Positions 15,841-23,480 are shown, numbered from the stretch's first letter. The stretch is 32,009 nt of DNA from Flavobacteriaceae bacterium UBA6231 (GCA_002441545.1 DJWL01000099.1:1-32009), one strand, 5' to 3'. Notes: a model not told the origin generated them from the letters alone. A program made the numbers and translations.

Positions 15841-17814
15841 TTATTTTATTTTGAGTCCTTCGTTTCTATATAAATAATCAGCTACTTGATAATACGAAAT
15901 GGTTTCATTTAAAAATGTGGTATCAAGTGGTATTTCTTTTAAGCTATTATCTGTTTTATTCCATTTGTAAAAATCATATTGGCTTTGTTCGTTTAAAACC
16001 ATAAGTTTATTTCCTTTTAAAAGTCCTAGCTTTCTGTAATTACCTATAAAAGCTCGTTCATCTTCTGTATTCATTTTTAAAATATCCATACCAAATAAAT
16101 TGCTTGTGTAGTCCCAATTAAGTAAGCTGAAAACTGTTGGAAATAAATCAATTTGAGAACATAATTTATCAATTTTTTGAGGAGCTATGTTTTTGGCGTT
16201 AAAAATAATAGCTGGTATATGATAATTTTGAACATCTAATTCCCAGCGTCCAGCACTACTGGCACAATGATCGGACATGATAACAAAAATAGTGTTTTCA
16301 AACCATGGTTTAGATTTTGCCTTTTTTATGAAATCTCCAATAGCATAATCTGTATATTTTACGGCACCATTTCTTCCTGTTCCAGATGGGATGTCAATTC
16401 TTCCTTCAGGATATGTGTATGGTCTATGGTTAGAAGTCGTCATAATAAAATCAAAAAAAGGTGTACCTTCTGCAAAAGTTTTATCAGCTTCTTTAATTAC
16501 TTTATTATAAATATCTTCATCACAAACTCCCCAAGCATTTTCCAGAGTCACTTCATCATCTTCAATATTGGTGCGTTTGGTTTTGATGCCACTATCTAGC
16601 AAAAAACCACGACCTCTGTCAATTATATTAAAGCCATTTCCACCAAAATAGTTATTCATATTGTCAAAATATCCATCACCACCATAAAAAAAGTTTCTTT
16701 CATACCCTTTTTGTTTAAAAATTTCACCTATTGTAAATAAGTCATGGTTGTTTTTTCTCTTTACAATACTTCTTCCTGGTGTTGGAGGAATTGATAATGT
16801 AATGGCTTCCATACCTCTTACTGTTCTTGTTCCTGTGGCAAATAGATTGCTAAAAAATAGGCTGCTATTGGCTAAAGAGTCTAAATGAGGTGTGATTTTT
16901 AAATCGCTTCCTAATGAATTTAAAAATTTACCGCTTAAGCTTTCAATGCAGATAAATATAATGTTTGGTGTTTGAGGCTTGTTTAAGGAATCTGAATTTA
17001 TTTCAGTTCTTAGTATTTCTTTTTTGTTAGGATTTACAAAACTTTCGTTATTCAACGTATAGTCATTTTTTACAATTGCAAAGGCTTTTTGTTCATCAAT
17101 AGTTTTGTAAAATTTTACATAAGGTAACTCGTTGTTTCTAAAGGCTGAGAAAAATGAGTATATACCTGTTTTAGAAAGTTCGTTGTTGTATCTGTTATTA
17201 AATTGTTCAGAATCTTTGTTTTGAATAAAAACAGAAAAAACAGATACAATTATTCCTATGGTTAAAGTTGGAACTAATTTATCTCTGAATTTTGATTTAC
17301 TATGAAATGTTTCTTTGAAAGCACCTCTTTTTTTTGTTATAAAAAAGAGCATTAAAAAAGCCAAAAGTATTATGCTTAAAAGTAATGGAATAGGGTAAGA
17401 TTCATTAATGTTTTTTACAACCTCGTTGGTGTATATTAAGTAATCTACTGCAATAAAGTTAAAACGACGTTTAAATTCTTCCCAAAAAGTTATTTCAGCA
17501 AAAAAGGAAAAAATGAAAATGATTAGACCTAATGAGTAGGCAAAGTAGGTCATTATTTTATCTAAAAGACTACCACTAAACTTGGTTGGTAATAACAATA
17601 AGTAAAGAGCATAAGGTAAAGCAAAGAATGATACAGTGCCAATGTCGAATAAAAAGCCAATTAAGAATGTGAATAATAAATTAAATAAAGAAGTGTCGGT
17701 TTCTGAAAAACTCCAAATTAATAATGCTAGTCTAACAAAAAAGGAAAGAACAAGAAAAATTAATATAAATGTTTTGAGTAAAGAAAATCTGCTAGGAAAT
17801 AATTTTTTCCACAT
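15841..17814 (-). CDS. LTA synthase-like membrane sulfatase / phosphoglycerol-type transferase
   Basis: A 657-residue protein with about five N-terminal membrane spans (residues about 12-165) and a periplasmic sulfatase-fold domain (about 270-610) of the LtaS/OpgB alkaline-phosphatase superfamily. Visible elements are IIFICIESLSG (metal-ligand Glu), the probable catalytic Thr331 in ATGTRTVRGMEA, FYGGDGYFDNMNNYFGGNGF, TTSNHRPYTYPEG and the metal-binding Asp515-His516 in IMSDHCAS. LtaS uses phosphatidylglycerol as phosphoglycerol donor; Gram-negative relatives decorate glucans or lipids. Flavobacteria are not known for lipoteichoic acid, so the acceptor is unknown. It is followed by the diacylglycerol-kinase-like gene in the same operon. 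A -7 element precedes it. Confidence 0.88.
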   Translation of the reverse strand: MWKKLFPSRFSLLKTFILIFLVLSFFVRLALLIWSFSETDTSLFNLLFTFLIGFLFDIGTVSFFALPYALYLLLLPTKFSGSLLDKIMTYFAYSLGLIIFIFSFFAEITFWEEFKRRFNFIAVDYLIYTNEVVKNINESYPIPLLLSIILLAFLMLFFITKKRGAFKETFHSKSKFRDKLVPTLTIGIIVSVFSVFIQNKDSEQFNNRYNNELSKTGIYSFFSAFRNNELPYVKFYKTIDEQKAFAIVKNDYTLNNESFVNPNKKEILRTEINSDSLNKPQTPNIIFICIESLSGKFLNSLGSDLKITPHLDSLANSSLFFSNLFATGTRTVRGMEAITLSIPPTPGRSIVKRKNNHDLFTIGEIFKQKGYERNFFYGGDGYFDNMNNYFGGNGFNIIDRGRGFLLDSGIKTKRTNIEDDEVTLENAWGVCDEDIYNKVIKEADKTFAEGTPFFDFIMTTSNHRPYTYPEGRIDIPSGTGRNGAVKYTDYAIGDFIKKAKSKPWFENTIFVIMSDHCASSAGRWELDVQNYHIPAIIFNAKNIAPQKIDKLCSQIDLFPTVFSLLNWDYTSNLFGMDILKMNTEDERAFIGNYRKLGLLKGNKLMVLNEQSQYDFYKWNKTDNSLKEIPLDTTFLNETISYYQVADYLYRNEGLKIK

Positions 17815-17846
17815 GGTTTAGTTTGTTTGGTTACGCTTTGTTTTTG

Positions 17847-17854
17847 CAAATGTA
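17847..17854 (-). promoter_or_regulatory. -7 promoter element upstream of the LTA-synthase-like gene
   Basis: On the minus strand the bases read TACATTTG, a match to TAnnTTTG followed by CA. It lies 32 bases before the ATG (17814). Further upstream, a perfect 8-bp palindrome (17920-17927 with 17933-17940) lies between this promoter and meaB; its role is unknown. Confidence 0.5.
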
Positions 17855-17941
17855 AGCTGAAAACTTAAATTAAAATAAGGTGGTTTCTTAATATTATCTT
17901 AATCCTACTTTTATTTGTTTGATTAATCTATAATTAATCAT

Positions 17942-19021
17942 TTATTTCATTGATAAAAGTAATTCAGCGGCAGCAAAAGGTGTTGTTTTATTAGTATTGA
18001 TTAATTCTAATTGTTTTAGAAGTTCTTTTTTAATGGTTGACTTATTAAAAAATTCTGTTTTTAATTGATTTTCAATAGTTTGTATTAGCCAATATTTATT
18101 TTGTTTATTTCGTTTTTGATAGAAATAATTATTTTCTTGTGTAATTTTAATATACTCTTCAATAATTTTCCATATTGTATCAATTCCTTCATTTTTTAAG
18201 GCGCTACAAATGGTTGTTTTTGGTAACCAATTTGATGCTTTTTCAGGATATAAATGAAGTGTTCTTTGATATTCAATCATAGTCATTTTAGCACGTTTTA
18301 AATTATCCCCATCCGCTTTATTAATAGCAATAGCATCAGCCATTTCGATAATACCACGTTTAATGCCTTGTAATTCATCACCAGCACCAGTTAGTTGAAG
18401 CAATAAAAAGAAATCCACCATACTATGGACAATTGTTTCACTTTGCCCAACACCTACAGTTTCTATAATAATGATGTCAAATCCTGCTGCTTCACATAAA
18501 ATAATGCTCTCTCTTGTTTTGCGCGCAACACCTCCTAACGAATCCCCTGAAGCAGAAGGACGAATGAATGCATTAGGATTTTTTACCAAATTCTCCATTC
18601 TTGTCTTGTCACCCAAAATACTCCCTTTTGATAAAGAGCTACTTGGGTCAATAGCTAAAACTGCAATTTTTTTCCCTAAAGAGATTAGATAGTTTCCAAA
18701 AGCTTCAATAAATGTACTTTTACCAACACCTGGAACACCTGTAATTCCTATTCTAATAGATTTATTTGCATGTGGCAAACATTTTTTTAATAAGCTGTTG
18801 GCTAGATTTATGTGCTCCGTATTTTTACTTTCAACTAGAGTAATGCCTCTGCTTAACGCTGTAATGTTTCTGTTTAGAATATCACTAACTAAATCATCAA
18901 TTTTTAGCTTGGTTTTACGCTTATTTTTAATGGATTTAATAGAGTCTTTATTGGTTATATCTTGCTGAGACACTCCTTTTTTTTCTTGAATAGACGAAGA
19001 TGTTTTTTTTGTTTTAGACAA
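17942..19021 (-). CDS. meaB: Methylmalonyl-CoA mutase-associated GTPase MeaB (ArgK family)
   Basis: MeaB is a cytosolic G3E-type P-loop GTPase that guards adenosylcobalamin-dependent methylmalonyl-CoA mutase during cofactor loading. Older annotations call the family ArgK, an arginine/ornithine transport ATPase. The 359-residue protein shows the Walker A ITGVPGVGKSTFIEAFG, the switch segment VLAIDPSSSLSKGSILGDKTRM, the Walker B-like IIIETVGVGQSE and the guanine-specificity AINKADGDN. A roughly 45-residue Lys/Ser-rich N-terminal tail precedes the helical domain; relatives also have a polar tail. No mutase subunit genes lie in the window. It follows the DUF2911 gene by 21 bases, so they are probably co-transcribed. 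Confidence 0.9.
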   Translation of the reverse strand: MSKTKKTSSSIQEKKGVSQQDITNKDSIKSIKNKRKTKLKIDDLVSDILNRNITALSRGITLVESKNTEHINLANSLLKKCLPHANKSIRIGITGVPGVGKSTFIEAFGNYLISLGKKIAVLAIDPSSSLSKGSILGDKTRMENLVKNPNAFIRPSASGDSLGGVARKTRESIILCEAAGFDIIIIETVGVGQSETIVHSMVDFFLLLQLTGAGDELQGIKRGIIEMADAIAINKADGDNLKRAKMTMIEYQRTLHLYPEKASNWLPKTTICSALKNEGIDTIWKIIEEYIKITQENNYFYQKRNKQNKYWLIQTIENQLKTEFFNKSTIKKELLKQLELINTNKTTPFAAAELLLSMK

Positions 19022-19042
19022 ATTCTATTAAAATTACAATTA

Positions 19043-19615
19043 TCATTCAGGATTATTGGTAGTATCTAAGGGTACTGCAATTTTGGTTTGATCCCACGCC
19101 ATGGTTAATTCTAAATTACCGGTAGTATTATCAAAACCTATTGTAAACTGTTCAACTACAGAATTTAGCTTTTCAACCGGCACATCAATTTCAAGCAAAT
19201 CATAATTAGGATCCCACATAGGTTTCATTTCGGCATCAACACCCCAAGGATATTTTTTTGTATTAAGCATTACTTGCCAAACGCTATCTTTAGGAACTGT
19301 CCAAATAGTATATTCTCCAACAGGAATGGTAAATCCTTTAATATATAACGGCTGATTGGTTGAAAAAGTAGTAGCTTCATTGGCACCAGTTCGCCATACT
19401 TTATTAAAAGGTACTAAAGCTCCAAAAATGTCTCGGCCTTTTTTGTAAGGTCTGTTGTAAGTAACTTTAAGTTTTAAATCATTGAATTTAAATTCAACCG
19501 TGTCCTTAGGACTCAATCGAGTTGCAAAAATGTTTTCAACAAAATAGGAATATAAAAAAAGACCTAAAGCAACAATTGATAAAATAATAAGGAGGCGTTT
19601 CAAAAACGTATTCAT
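19043..19615 (-). CDS. DUF2911 family membrane-anchored protein
   Basis: A 190-residue protein with an N-terminal membrane span or signal anchor (LLIILSIVALGLFLYSYFV) and a DUF2911 domain, recognised by VTYNRPYKKGRDIFGALVPFN, KVWRTGANEATTFSTN and IPVGEYTIWTVP. The family is common in Bacteroidota and has no established function. The domain is expected in the periplasm. I place the start at the ATG at 19615; a TTG at 19621 would add only two residues. It is upstream of meaB in the same direction and divergent from the sigma-factor operon. Confidence 0.82.
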   Translation of the reverse strand: MNTFLKRLLIILSIVALGLFLYSYFVENIFATRLSPKDTVEFKFNDLKLKVTYNRPYKKGRDIFGALVPFNKVWRTGANEATTFSTNQPLYIKGFTIPVGEYTIWTVPKDSVWQVMLNTKKYPWGVDAEMKPMWDPNYDLLEIDVPVEKLNSVVEQFTIGFDNTTGNLELTMAWDQTKIAVPLDTTNNPE

Positions 19616-19725
19616 AAGCAATTTGATATTTATTTATAAAGGTAAATTAAAATGGTTTATATGAAAAATACTTAACGTAGATTTATTAAATTTTGTATTA
19701 TTTTAAAAAAAATAAATTAAATTTT

Positions 19726-19750
19726 GCAACACTCTTTTTTTTTCATCGTC
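19726..19750 (+). promoter_or_regulatory. ECF-type promoter upstream of the sigma factor gene
   Basis: GCAAC (19726-19730) and CGTC (19747-19750) are separated by 16 bases containing a run of T. This is the classic AAC-N16-CGTC arrangement recognised by extracytoplasmic-function sigma factors. It lies 39 bases upstream of the ECF sigma gene, which implies autoregulation. Confidence 0.7.
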
Positions 19751-19789
19751 TTTTAAAACGAACTAACTAAAACCAAAAGTAGATCTAGT

Positions 19790-20341
19790 ATGTTTCAAGT
19801 TGACATTATTGAGCAATGTAAACAAAACAACCGAAAAGCACAATTGCAGTTATACAACCAGTACTGCGACGGGATGTATATTGTTGCAAAACGGTTTTTA
19901 AAAGACGCTCATGATGCTGAAGATGTGGTGCAAGAAGCTTTTATTAAAGCTTTTACTAAGCTACATCAATACAAAGCAGAAGTTACTTTTGGGTCTTGGT
20001 TAAAACGTATTGTCATTAATAAAAGTATCGATTTCTTGAAATCTAAAAAGCAACACTTGGTTGATTTAGAAGAGGTGCACCTTAAAGTTATTGATGCTGA
20101 TGATGAAGACAAATGGTTAGTTGATGATGCTATTACAATACAAGATGTAAAAAAAGCTATTGAAGATTTACCCGATAAATATCAATACGTATTGATGTTA
20201 TATTTAATTGAAGGCTATGATCATCAAGAAATAGCCGAAATTTTAAATATTTCAGAAATAGCATCAAGAACACAATTATCAAGAGGAAAAATTAAATTAC
20301 AAGAACTGTTAACCCTTAAAAAAGATGGCACAAGATATTAG
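19790..20341 (+). CDS. ECF-type RNA polymerase sigma factor
   Basis: A 183-residue sigma-70 family protein with only regions 2 and 4. Region 2 is visible as DAEDVVQEAFIKAFTKLHQYK and FGSWLKRIVINKSIDFLKSKK. Region 4 is LPDKYQYVLMLYLIEGYDHQEIAEILNIS, with the helix-turn-helix and SRTQLSRGKIKLQELL. It should direct polymerase to AAC/CGTC-type promoters such as the one upstream of its own gene. Its last 17 bases overlap the next gene, a membrane protein that is probably its anti-sigma factor. The third gene is likely part of the same regulon. The inducing signal is unknown. Confidence 0.93.
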   Translation: MFQVDIIEQCKQNNRKAQLQLYNQYCDGMYIVAKRFLKDAHDAEDVVQEAFIKAFTKLHQYKAEVTFGSWLKRIVINKSIDFLKSKKQHLVDLEEVHLKVIDADDEDKWLVDDAITIQDVKKAIEDLPDKYQYVLMLYLIEGYDHQEIAEILNISEIASRTQLSRGKIKLQELLTLKKDGTRY

Positions 20342-20909
20342 AGAGTTGTTCAAAAACGAACAAAAAGTAACTCAAGAGAAGATGCCTGAAAATCATCAAA
20401 GAAGGTTTCTTGAAAAGTTAAACGAATCATTGCCAGTCAAAAAGAAAACAAATTTTAGTTGGTTGCAAATAGCAGCGAGCTTAATTATTTTATTAGGCTT
20501 AAGTTTTGGGGCGTTTAAATATTTTCAACCATCAACTACTGTTGTGCCTACAAATAATGTTGCAGAAACAAAAACGGTGGAAACTAAAACATTAGGTGAT
20601 GTATCTCCTGGGCTTAAAAAGGTTGAAGACTATTATTTGGCAAGTATCAATTTAGAATTGTCTAAAATGAAATACACTCCAGAAACAAAGGATGTATTTG
20701 ATGGATATCTTGAGCAAATAAATGTTTTAAACAAGGAATATGAAAATCTATCTGTTGAATTGACCGAAAACGGACCAAGTGAATTAACAGTTAATGCCTT
20801 AATTGATAATTTAAAATATCGATTAAATCTTTTATATCGGTTAAGAGAACAATTAAATGAATTAAGCGCTTCAAGCAAACAAGTAGAAGGAGCTTCACAA
20901 TCAATCTAA
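20325..20909 (+). CDS. Membrane-anchored anti-sigma-like protein
   Basis: A 194-residue protein with a polar cytosolic N-terminus (about 1-43, containing ENHQRRFLEKLNESLP), one membrane span (about 46-65, LQIAASLIILLGLSFGAFKYF) and a helical periplasmic C-terminus (about 90-194). The position directly after an ECF sigma gene, the 17-base overlap and the single-span topology are typical of anti-sigma factors. I see no zinc-binding HxxxCxxC motif or clear named domain, so the assignment is by context. The periplasmic helices (VEDYYLASINLELSKMKYTPE onward) may be the sensory part. Confidence 0.72.
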   Translation: MAQDIRELFKNEQKVTQEKMPENHQRRFLEKLNESLPVKKKTNFSWLQIAASLIILLGLSFGAFKYFQPSTTVVPTNNVAETKTVETKTLGDVSPGLKKVEDYYLASINLELSKMKYTPETKDVFDGYLEQINVLNKEYENLSVELTENGPSELTVNALIDNLKYRLNLLYRLREQLNELSASSKQVEGASQSI

Positions 20910-20919
20910 AAATCAAAAA

Positions 20920-22410
20920 ATGAAACGGTTAAAAATATTAAAATTAAGATTATTCACACTTGCTGTATTTATTGCAGGAAGCATTACGGCACAACAAAAA
21001 CTAACTAAAGTATCACAAACCATAAAAGTTGATAAAGATGTGACCATTGATTTAAATACTAGTTATTGTAATATAGTATTTGATACTTGGAATAAAGATT
21101 CTGTCGAAATTGAAGCTTATGTTGAAGGCGAAGAACTTTCAAAAGAAGAACTTCAAGAAGCTTTAAAAGACTGGCAAGTAAGTGTTAAAGGAACAAATAG
21201 TCTAGTTACTATTTCAACAAAAGGCAGTTCTCCATTTGTTTGGGGATATAAAACTGAAGATTTTGATAGTGATGCAGTTAATGCAGTTTTGCAGGAATTA
21301 AAGTTTGAATTGGCTGATTTACCTGAAATGCCAGAAATACCTGAAATGCCAAGGATGCCAAATATACCAAACATGCCAGAATTGCCAGAGTTACCAGAAG
21401 GCATTAGTAAAATGAATTTTGACTATGATGCTTACAAAAAGGATGGAGATGCATACATGGAAGAATGGTCTAAAAATTTTGAAGCTAAATTTGGTAAAGA
21501 CTATGCAAAAAAAATGGAGAGATGGGGTGAAAAATTTGGTAAAGAATGGGAAGAAAAATACGGAAAAGAAATGGAAGCATGGGGAGAGAAATTTGGCAAG
21601 GAATGGGAAGCTAAGTATGGAAGACAAATGGAAGAATGGAGTGAACATTTTGCCAAACAAATGGAAGAAAGAGCCAAACGAATTGAAGAACAAAGTGCTA
21701 GAATAGAAGAGCGTGTTGCAGAAAGAGAAAAAATGGCTGCAGAAAGAGAGAAGCAAGCAGCAGAACGCGCTAAATTAGCTGATGAAAGACGTTTTGAGAT
21801 TGATAAAATGATGAATAATAATAGTTCTAAAGTTAAAAAAACTATTAAAATTAAAATGCCAAAAGACACTAAATTAAAAGTGAATGTAAGGTATGGTGAA
21901 CTAAAATTTGCATCAAATATTGATAATTTAAAAGCAGATTTATCACACACAAAGTTTATGGCAAACAGCATTAATGGAAGTAAAACTTCCATTAATGCTT
22001 CCTATTCGCCAATTTTTGTAACCAACTGGAATTTAGGAACTCTTAATTTAAACTATGTGAAAAACGCAGAAATCGATAATGTAAAAAGTTTAATGTTAAC
22101 GTCAAACGCATCAAATATTACTATTAAAAACTTAGTTAATAACGCTATAATGAATGGTACTATAGGTAATCTTAAAGTCTTAAAAATAGATGATGCTTTC
22201 ACAAACTTAAACATAACATTAGAGAATAGTGATGCTCTTATTGTGCTTCCTAAAGTTGAATATAACATGCAATACAAAGGAAATAAGTCACATCTTGTTC
22301 ATCCTAAAAAGAGTAATAAAGAAAGTGTCTCAAGTTTTTCTACAGGTAATTTAAGTAGTCCAAAATCTATTGTTATAAATGCAAAATACAGCAACGTAAC
22401 TATGCAATAG
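20920..22410 (+). CDS. Exported repeat protein of an ECF-sigma operon (DUF4097-like with coiled-coil insert)
   Basis: A 496-residue protein with a signal peptide (LRLFTLAVFIAGSITA). Residues about 22-120 and 300-496 look like beta-strand-rich, DUF4097-like solenoid segments (KVDKDVTIDLNTSYCNIVFDTW; KMPKDTKLKVNVRYGELKFAS). Between them lie three unusual pieces. First is a proline-periodic stretch, about 134-161, alternating P with M/E/I/L/N. Next are 19-residue tandem repeats beginning at Trp183, Trp202, Trp221 and Trp240. Last is a highly charged coiled coil, about 246-290, rich in AER/EER units. It follows the anti-sigma-like gene by 10 bases and is probably periplasmic or at the outer membrane. 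The function is unknown. Confidence 0.75.
   Translation: MKRLKILKLRLFTLAVFIAGSITAQQKLTKVSQTIKVDKDVTIDLNTSYCNIVFDTWNKDSVEIEAYVEGEELSKEELQEALKDWQVSVKGTNSLVTISTKGSSPFVWGYKTEDFDSDAVNAVLQELKFELADLPEMPEIPEMPRMPNIPNMPELPELPEGISKMNFDYDAYKKDGDAYMEEWSKNFEAKFGKDYAKKMERWGEKFGKEWEEKYGKEMEAWGEKFGKEWEAKYGRQMEEWSEHFAKQMEERAKRIEEQSARIEERVAEREKMAAEREKQAAERAKLADERRFEIDKMMNNNSSKVKKTIKIKMPKDTKLKVNVRYGELKFASNIDNLKADLSHTKFMANSINGSKTSINASYSPIFVTNWNLGTLNLNYVKNAEIDNVKSLMLTSNASNITIKNLVNNAIMNGTIGNLKVLKIDDAFTNLNITLENSDALIVLPKVEYNMQYKGNKSHLVHPKKSNKESVSSFSTGNLSSPKSIVINAKYSNVTMQ
21466..21672 (+). repeat. 57-base in-frame tandem repeat (19-residue Trp repeat)
   Basis: Three units of 57 bases start at 21466, 21523 and 21580, with a partial fourth at 21637. 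They encode 19-residue units of the pattern W(S/G)-E-K-F-G-K-E-W-E-x-K-Y-G-K-x-M-E. The second and third units are nearly identical in protein; the outer ones are diverged. Confidence 0.85.
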
Positions 22411-22499
22411 TAGTTTACTTACTTTATACTACCTTTTTTCAATAGTCTAACTTTCTTCAAAAGACTATTTATTAATAGTACTTACATAAAATTTCTATT

Positions 22500-22522
22500 A
22501 GAGTTTTTTTAAACTCTTTTTT
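22500..22522 (+). terminator. Rho-independent terminator after the ECF operon
   Basis: AGAGTTT (22500-22506) pairs perfectly with AAACTCT (22511-22517) around TTTT and runs into T residues. A second hairpin upstream (22441-22448 with 22462-22469) lacks a good T tract and may be accessory. Confidence 0.68.
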
Positions 22523-22604
22523 ACTTTTTTCAAATTTTCAGTATTCATTTTATAATTTTTTACAAAATATAGCGAGCATATAAAATTTCATTAAAAAAAG
22601 TTAG

Positions 22605-22644
22605 TGACATTTTGACATTTTTATAATAATGGCAGTACTTTTGC
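22605..22644 (+). promoter_or_regulatory. grpE promoter region: TGACA repeats and sigma-54-like / -7 elements
   Basis: TGACA occurs twice, at 22605-22609 and 22613-22617. Downstream, TGGCAGTACTTTTGC (22630-22644) has GG and GC exactly 10 bases apart, as in -24/-12 sigma-54 promoters (TGGCAC-N5-TTGC). The same bases hold TACTTTTG (22636-22643), a TAnnTTTG match, with TTTG 21 bases upstream as a possible -33. Either polymerase form is possible. The start codon is 36 bases downstream. Confidence 0.5.
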
Positions 22645-22680
22645 CAACTAACTTTTGTATTGAAAAAATTGAATGCTACA

Positions 22681-23229
22681 ATGAGTAAAAAGGATAAACA
22701 AAAAGATATAGAAACTGAACAAGTTGATAATGTTCAAAATGAAACTGTTGAAGTTGAGCAACAATTAGCTGATGAACAAACAATAGAAGAAAAATTGCAA
22801 GAAGAAATAAAGCAAGAGAAAGACAAGTTTCTAAGATTATTTGCCGAATTTGAGAATTATAAAAGACGGACCTCTAAAGAAAGAATTGAACTTTTTAAAA
22901 CAGCCAATGAGGAAGTTATGAAAGCTTTATTGCCTGTTTTAGATGATTTTGATAGGGCATATATTGAAATTTCAAAAACTGAAGAAAAAGATCTTTTAAA
23001 AGGAGTAGAATTAATCAGTAATAAATTAAAAACAACTTTAGAACAAAAAGGATTGTCTGCTTTAAAGGTTTCAAATGGCGATGTTTTTAATGCTGATAAT
23101 CACGAAGCAATTACTCAAATACCAGCACCTTCAGCAGATTTAAAAGGTAAAATTATAGATGTTATTGAAAAAGGATATGCTTTAGGTGATAAAGTAATTC
23201 GTTTTCCAAAAGTTATAATCGGACAATAA
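22681..23229 (+). CDS. grpE: Nucleotide exchange factor GrpE
   Basis: GrpE releases ADP from DnaK in the cytosolic heat-shock chaperone cycle. The 182-residue protein has a polar, acidic N-terminus, a long coiled coil (about 35-75) containing KDKFLRLFAEFENYKRRTSKER, and the C-terminal beta domain (NADNHEAITQIPAPS; GYALGDKVIRFPKVIIGQ). I choose the ATG at 22681, giving MSKKDKQ, over the TTG at 22660 because it matches the usual flavobacterial start and has the promoter at normal distance. The sequence is flavobacterial in character. It is the last gene I assign with confidence to the left-hand genome. dnaJ follows after 9 bases. Confidence 0.95.
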   Translation: MSKKDKQKDIETEQVDNVQNETVEVEQQLADEQTIEEKLQEEIKQEKDKFLRLFAEFENYKRRTSKERIELFKTANEEVMKALLPVLDDFDRAYIEISKTEEKDLLKGVELISNKLKTTLEQKGLSALKVSNGDVFNADNHEAITQIPAPSADLKGKIIDVIEKGYALGDKVIRFPKVIIGQ

Positions 23230-23480
23230 GATACTTACATGGCAAAAAGAGACTATTACGAAATTTTGGGTGTAGGCAAAGGAGCTTCAGCTGAAGAAAT
23301 AAAGAAGGCTTATAGAAAGATGGCAATAAAATACCATCCTGATAAAAACCCAGACAATAAAGAGGCCGAAGCAAAATTTAAAGAAGCTGCAGAAGCTTAT
23401 GAAGTTCTGAGTGATGACAATAAAAGAGCAAAGTATGATAAATTTGGTCACAGCGGCTTGAGAGGCGGACAAGATTTTCA
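23230..23480. other. Probable junction between two genomic backgrounds
   Basis: Gene content, translation signals and secretion-tail type change across this interval. To the left, grpE and all earlier genes look flavobacterial and lack Shine-Dalgarno sites. To the right, from about residue 70 of DnaJ (FGHSGLRGGQDFHGFSDAND), the proteins look Ignavibacteriota-like and some genes have GGAGG-type sites. The J domain is highly conserved in all bacteria, so it could bridge two genomes during assembly. The exact break cannot be placed by eye. Confidence 0.65.

Noticed and set aside
17920..17940. Palindrome between meaB and the LTA-synthase-like gene as a terminator of meaB
   Set aside because: On the minus strand the stem is followed by A-rich rather than T-rich sequence, so it lacks the terminator signature. 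It could be an operator, but nothing shows this.
19616..19621. TTG start for the DUF2911 gene
   Set aside because: An ATG two codons later is the better start, and there is no ribosome site to favour TTG in a background that does not use Shine-Dalgarno sequences.
21391..21992. Long open frames on the minus strand and in another plus frame opposite the repeat protein
   Set aside because: They lie wholly within the 20920-22410 gene and arise from its Lys/Glu-rich repetitive codons. The predicted products are low-complexity Phe/Ser/Cys sequences with no domain or start signal.
22660..22680. Extended grpE start at TTG 22660
   Set aside because: It would add seven residues not seen in relatives, and the ATG at 22681 gives the usual MSKK start.
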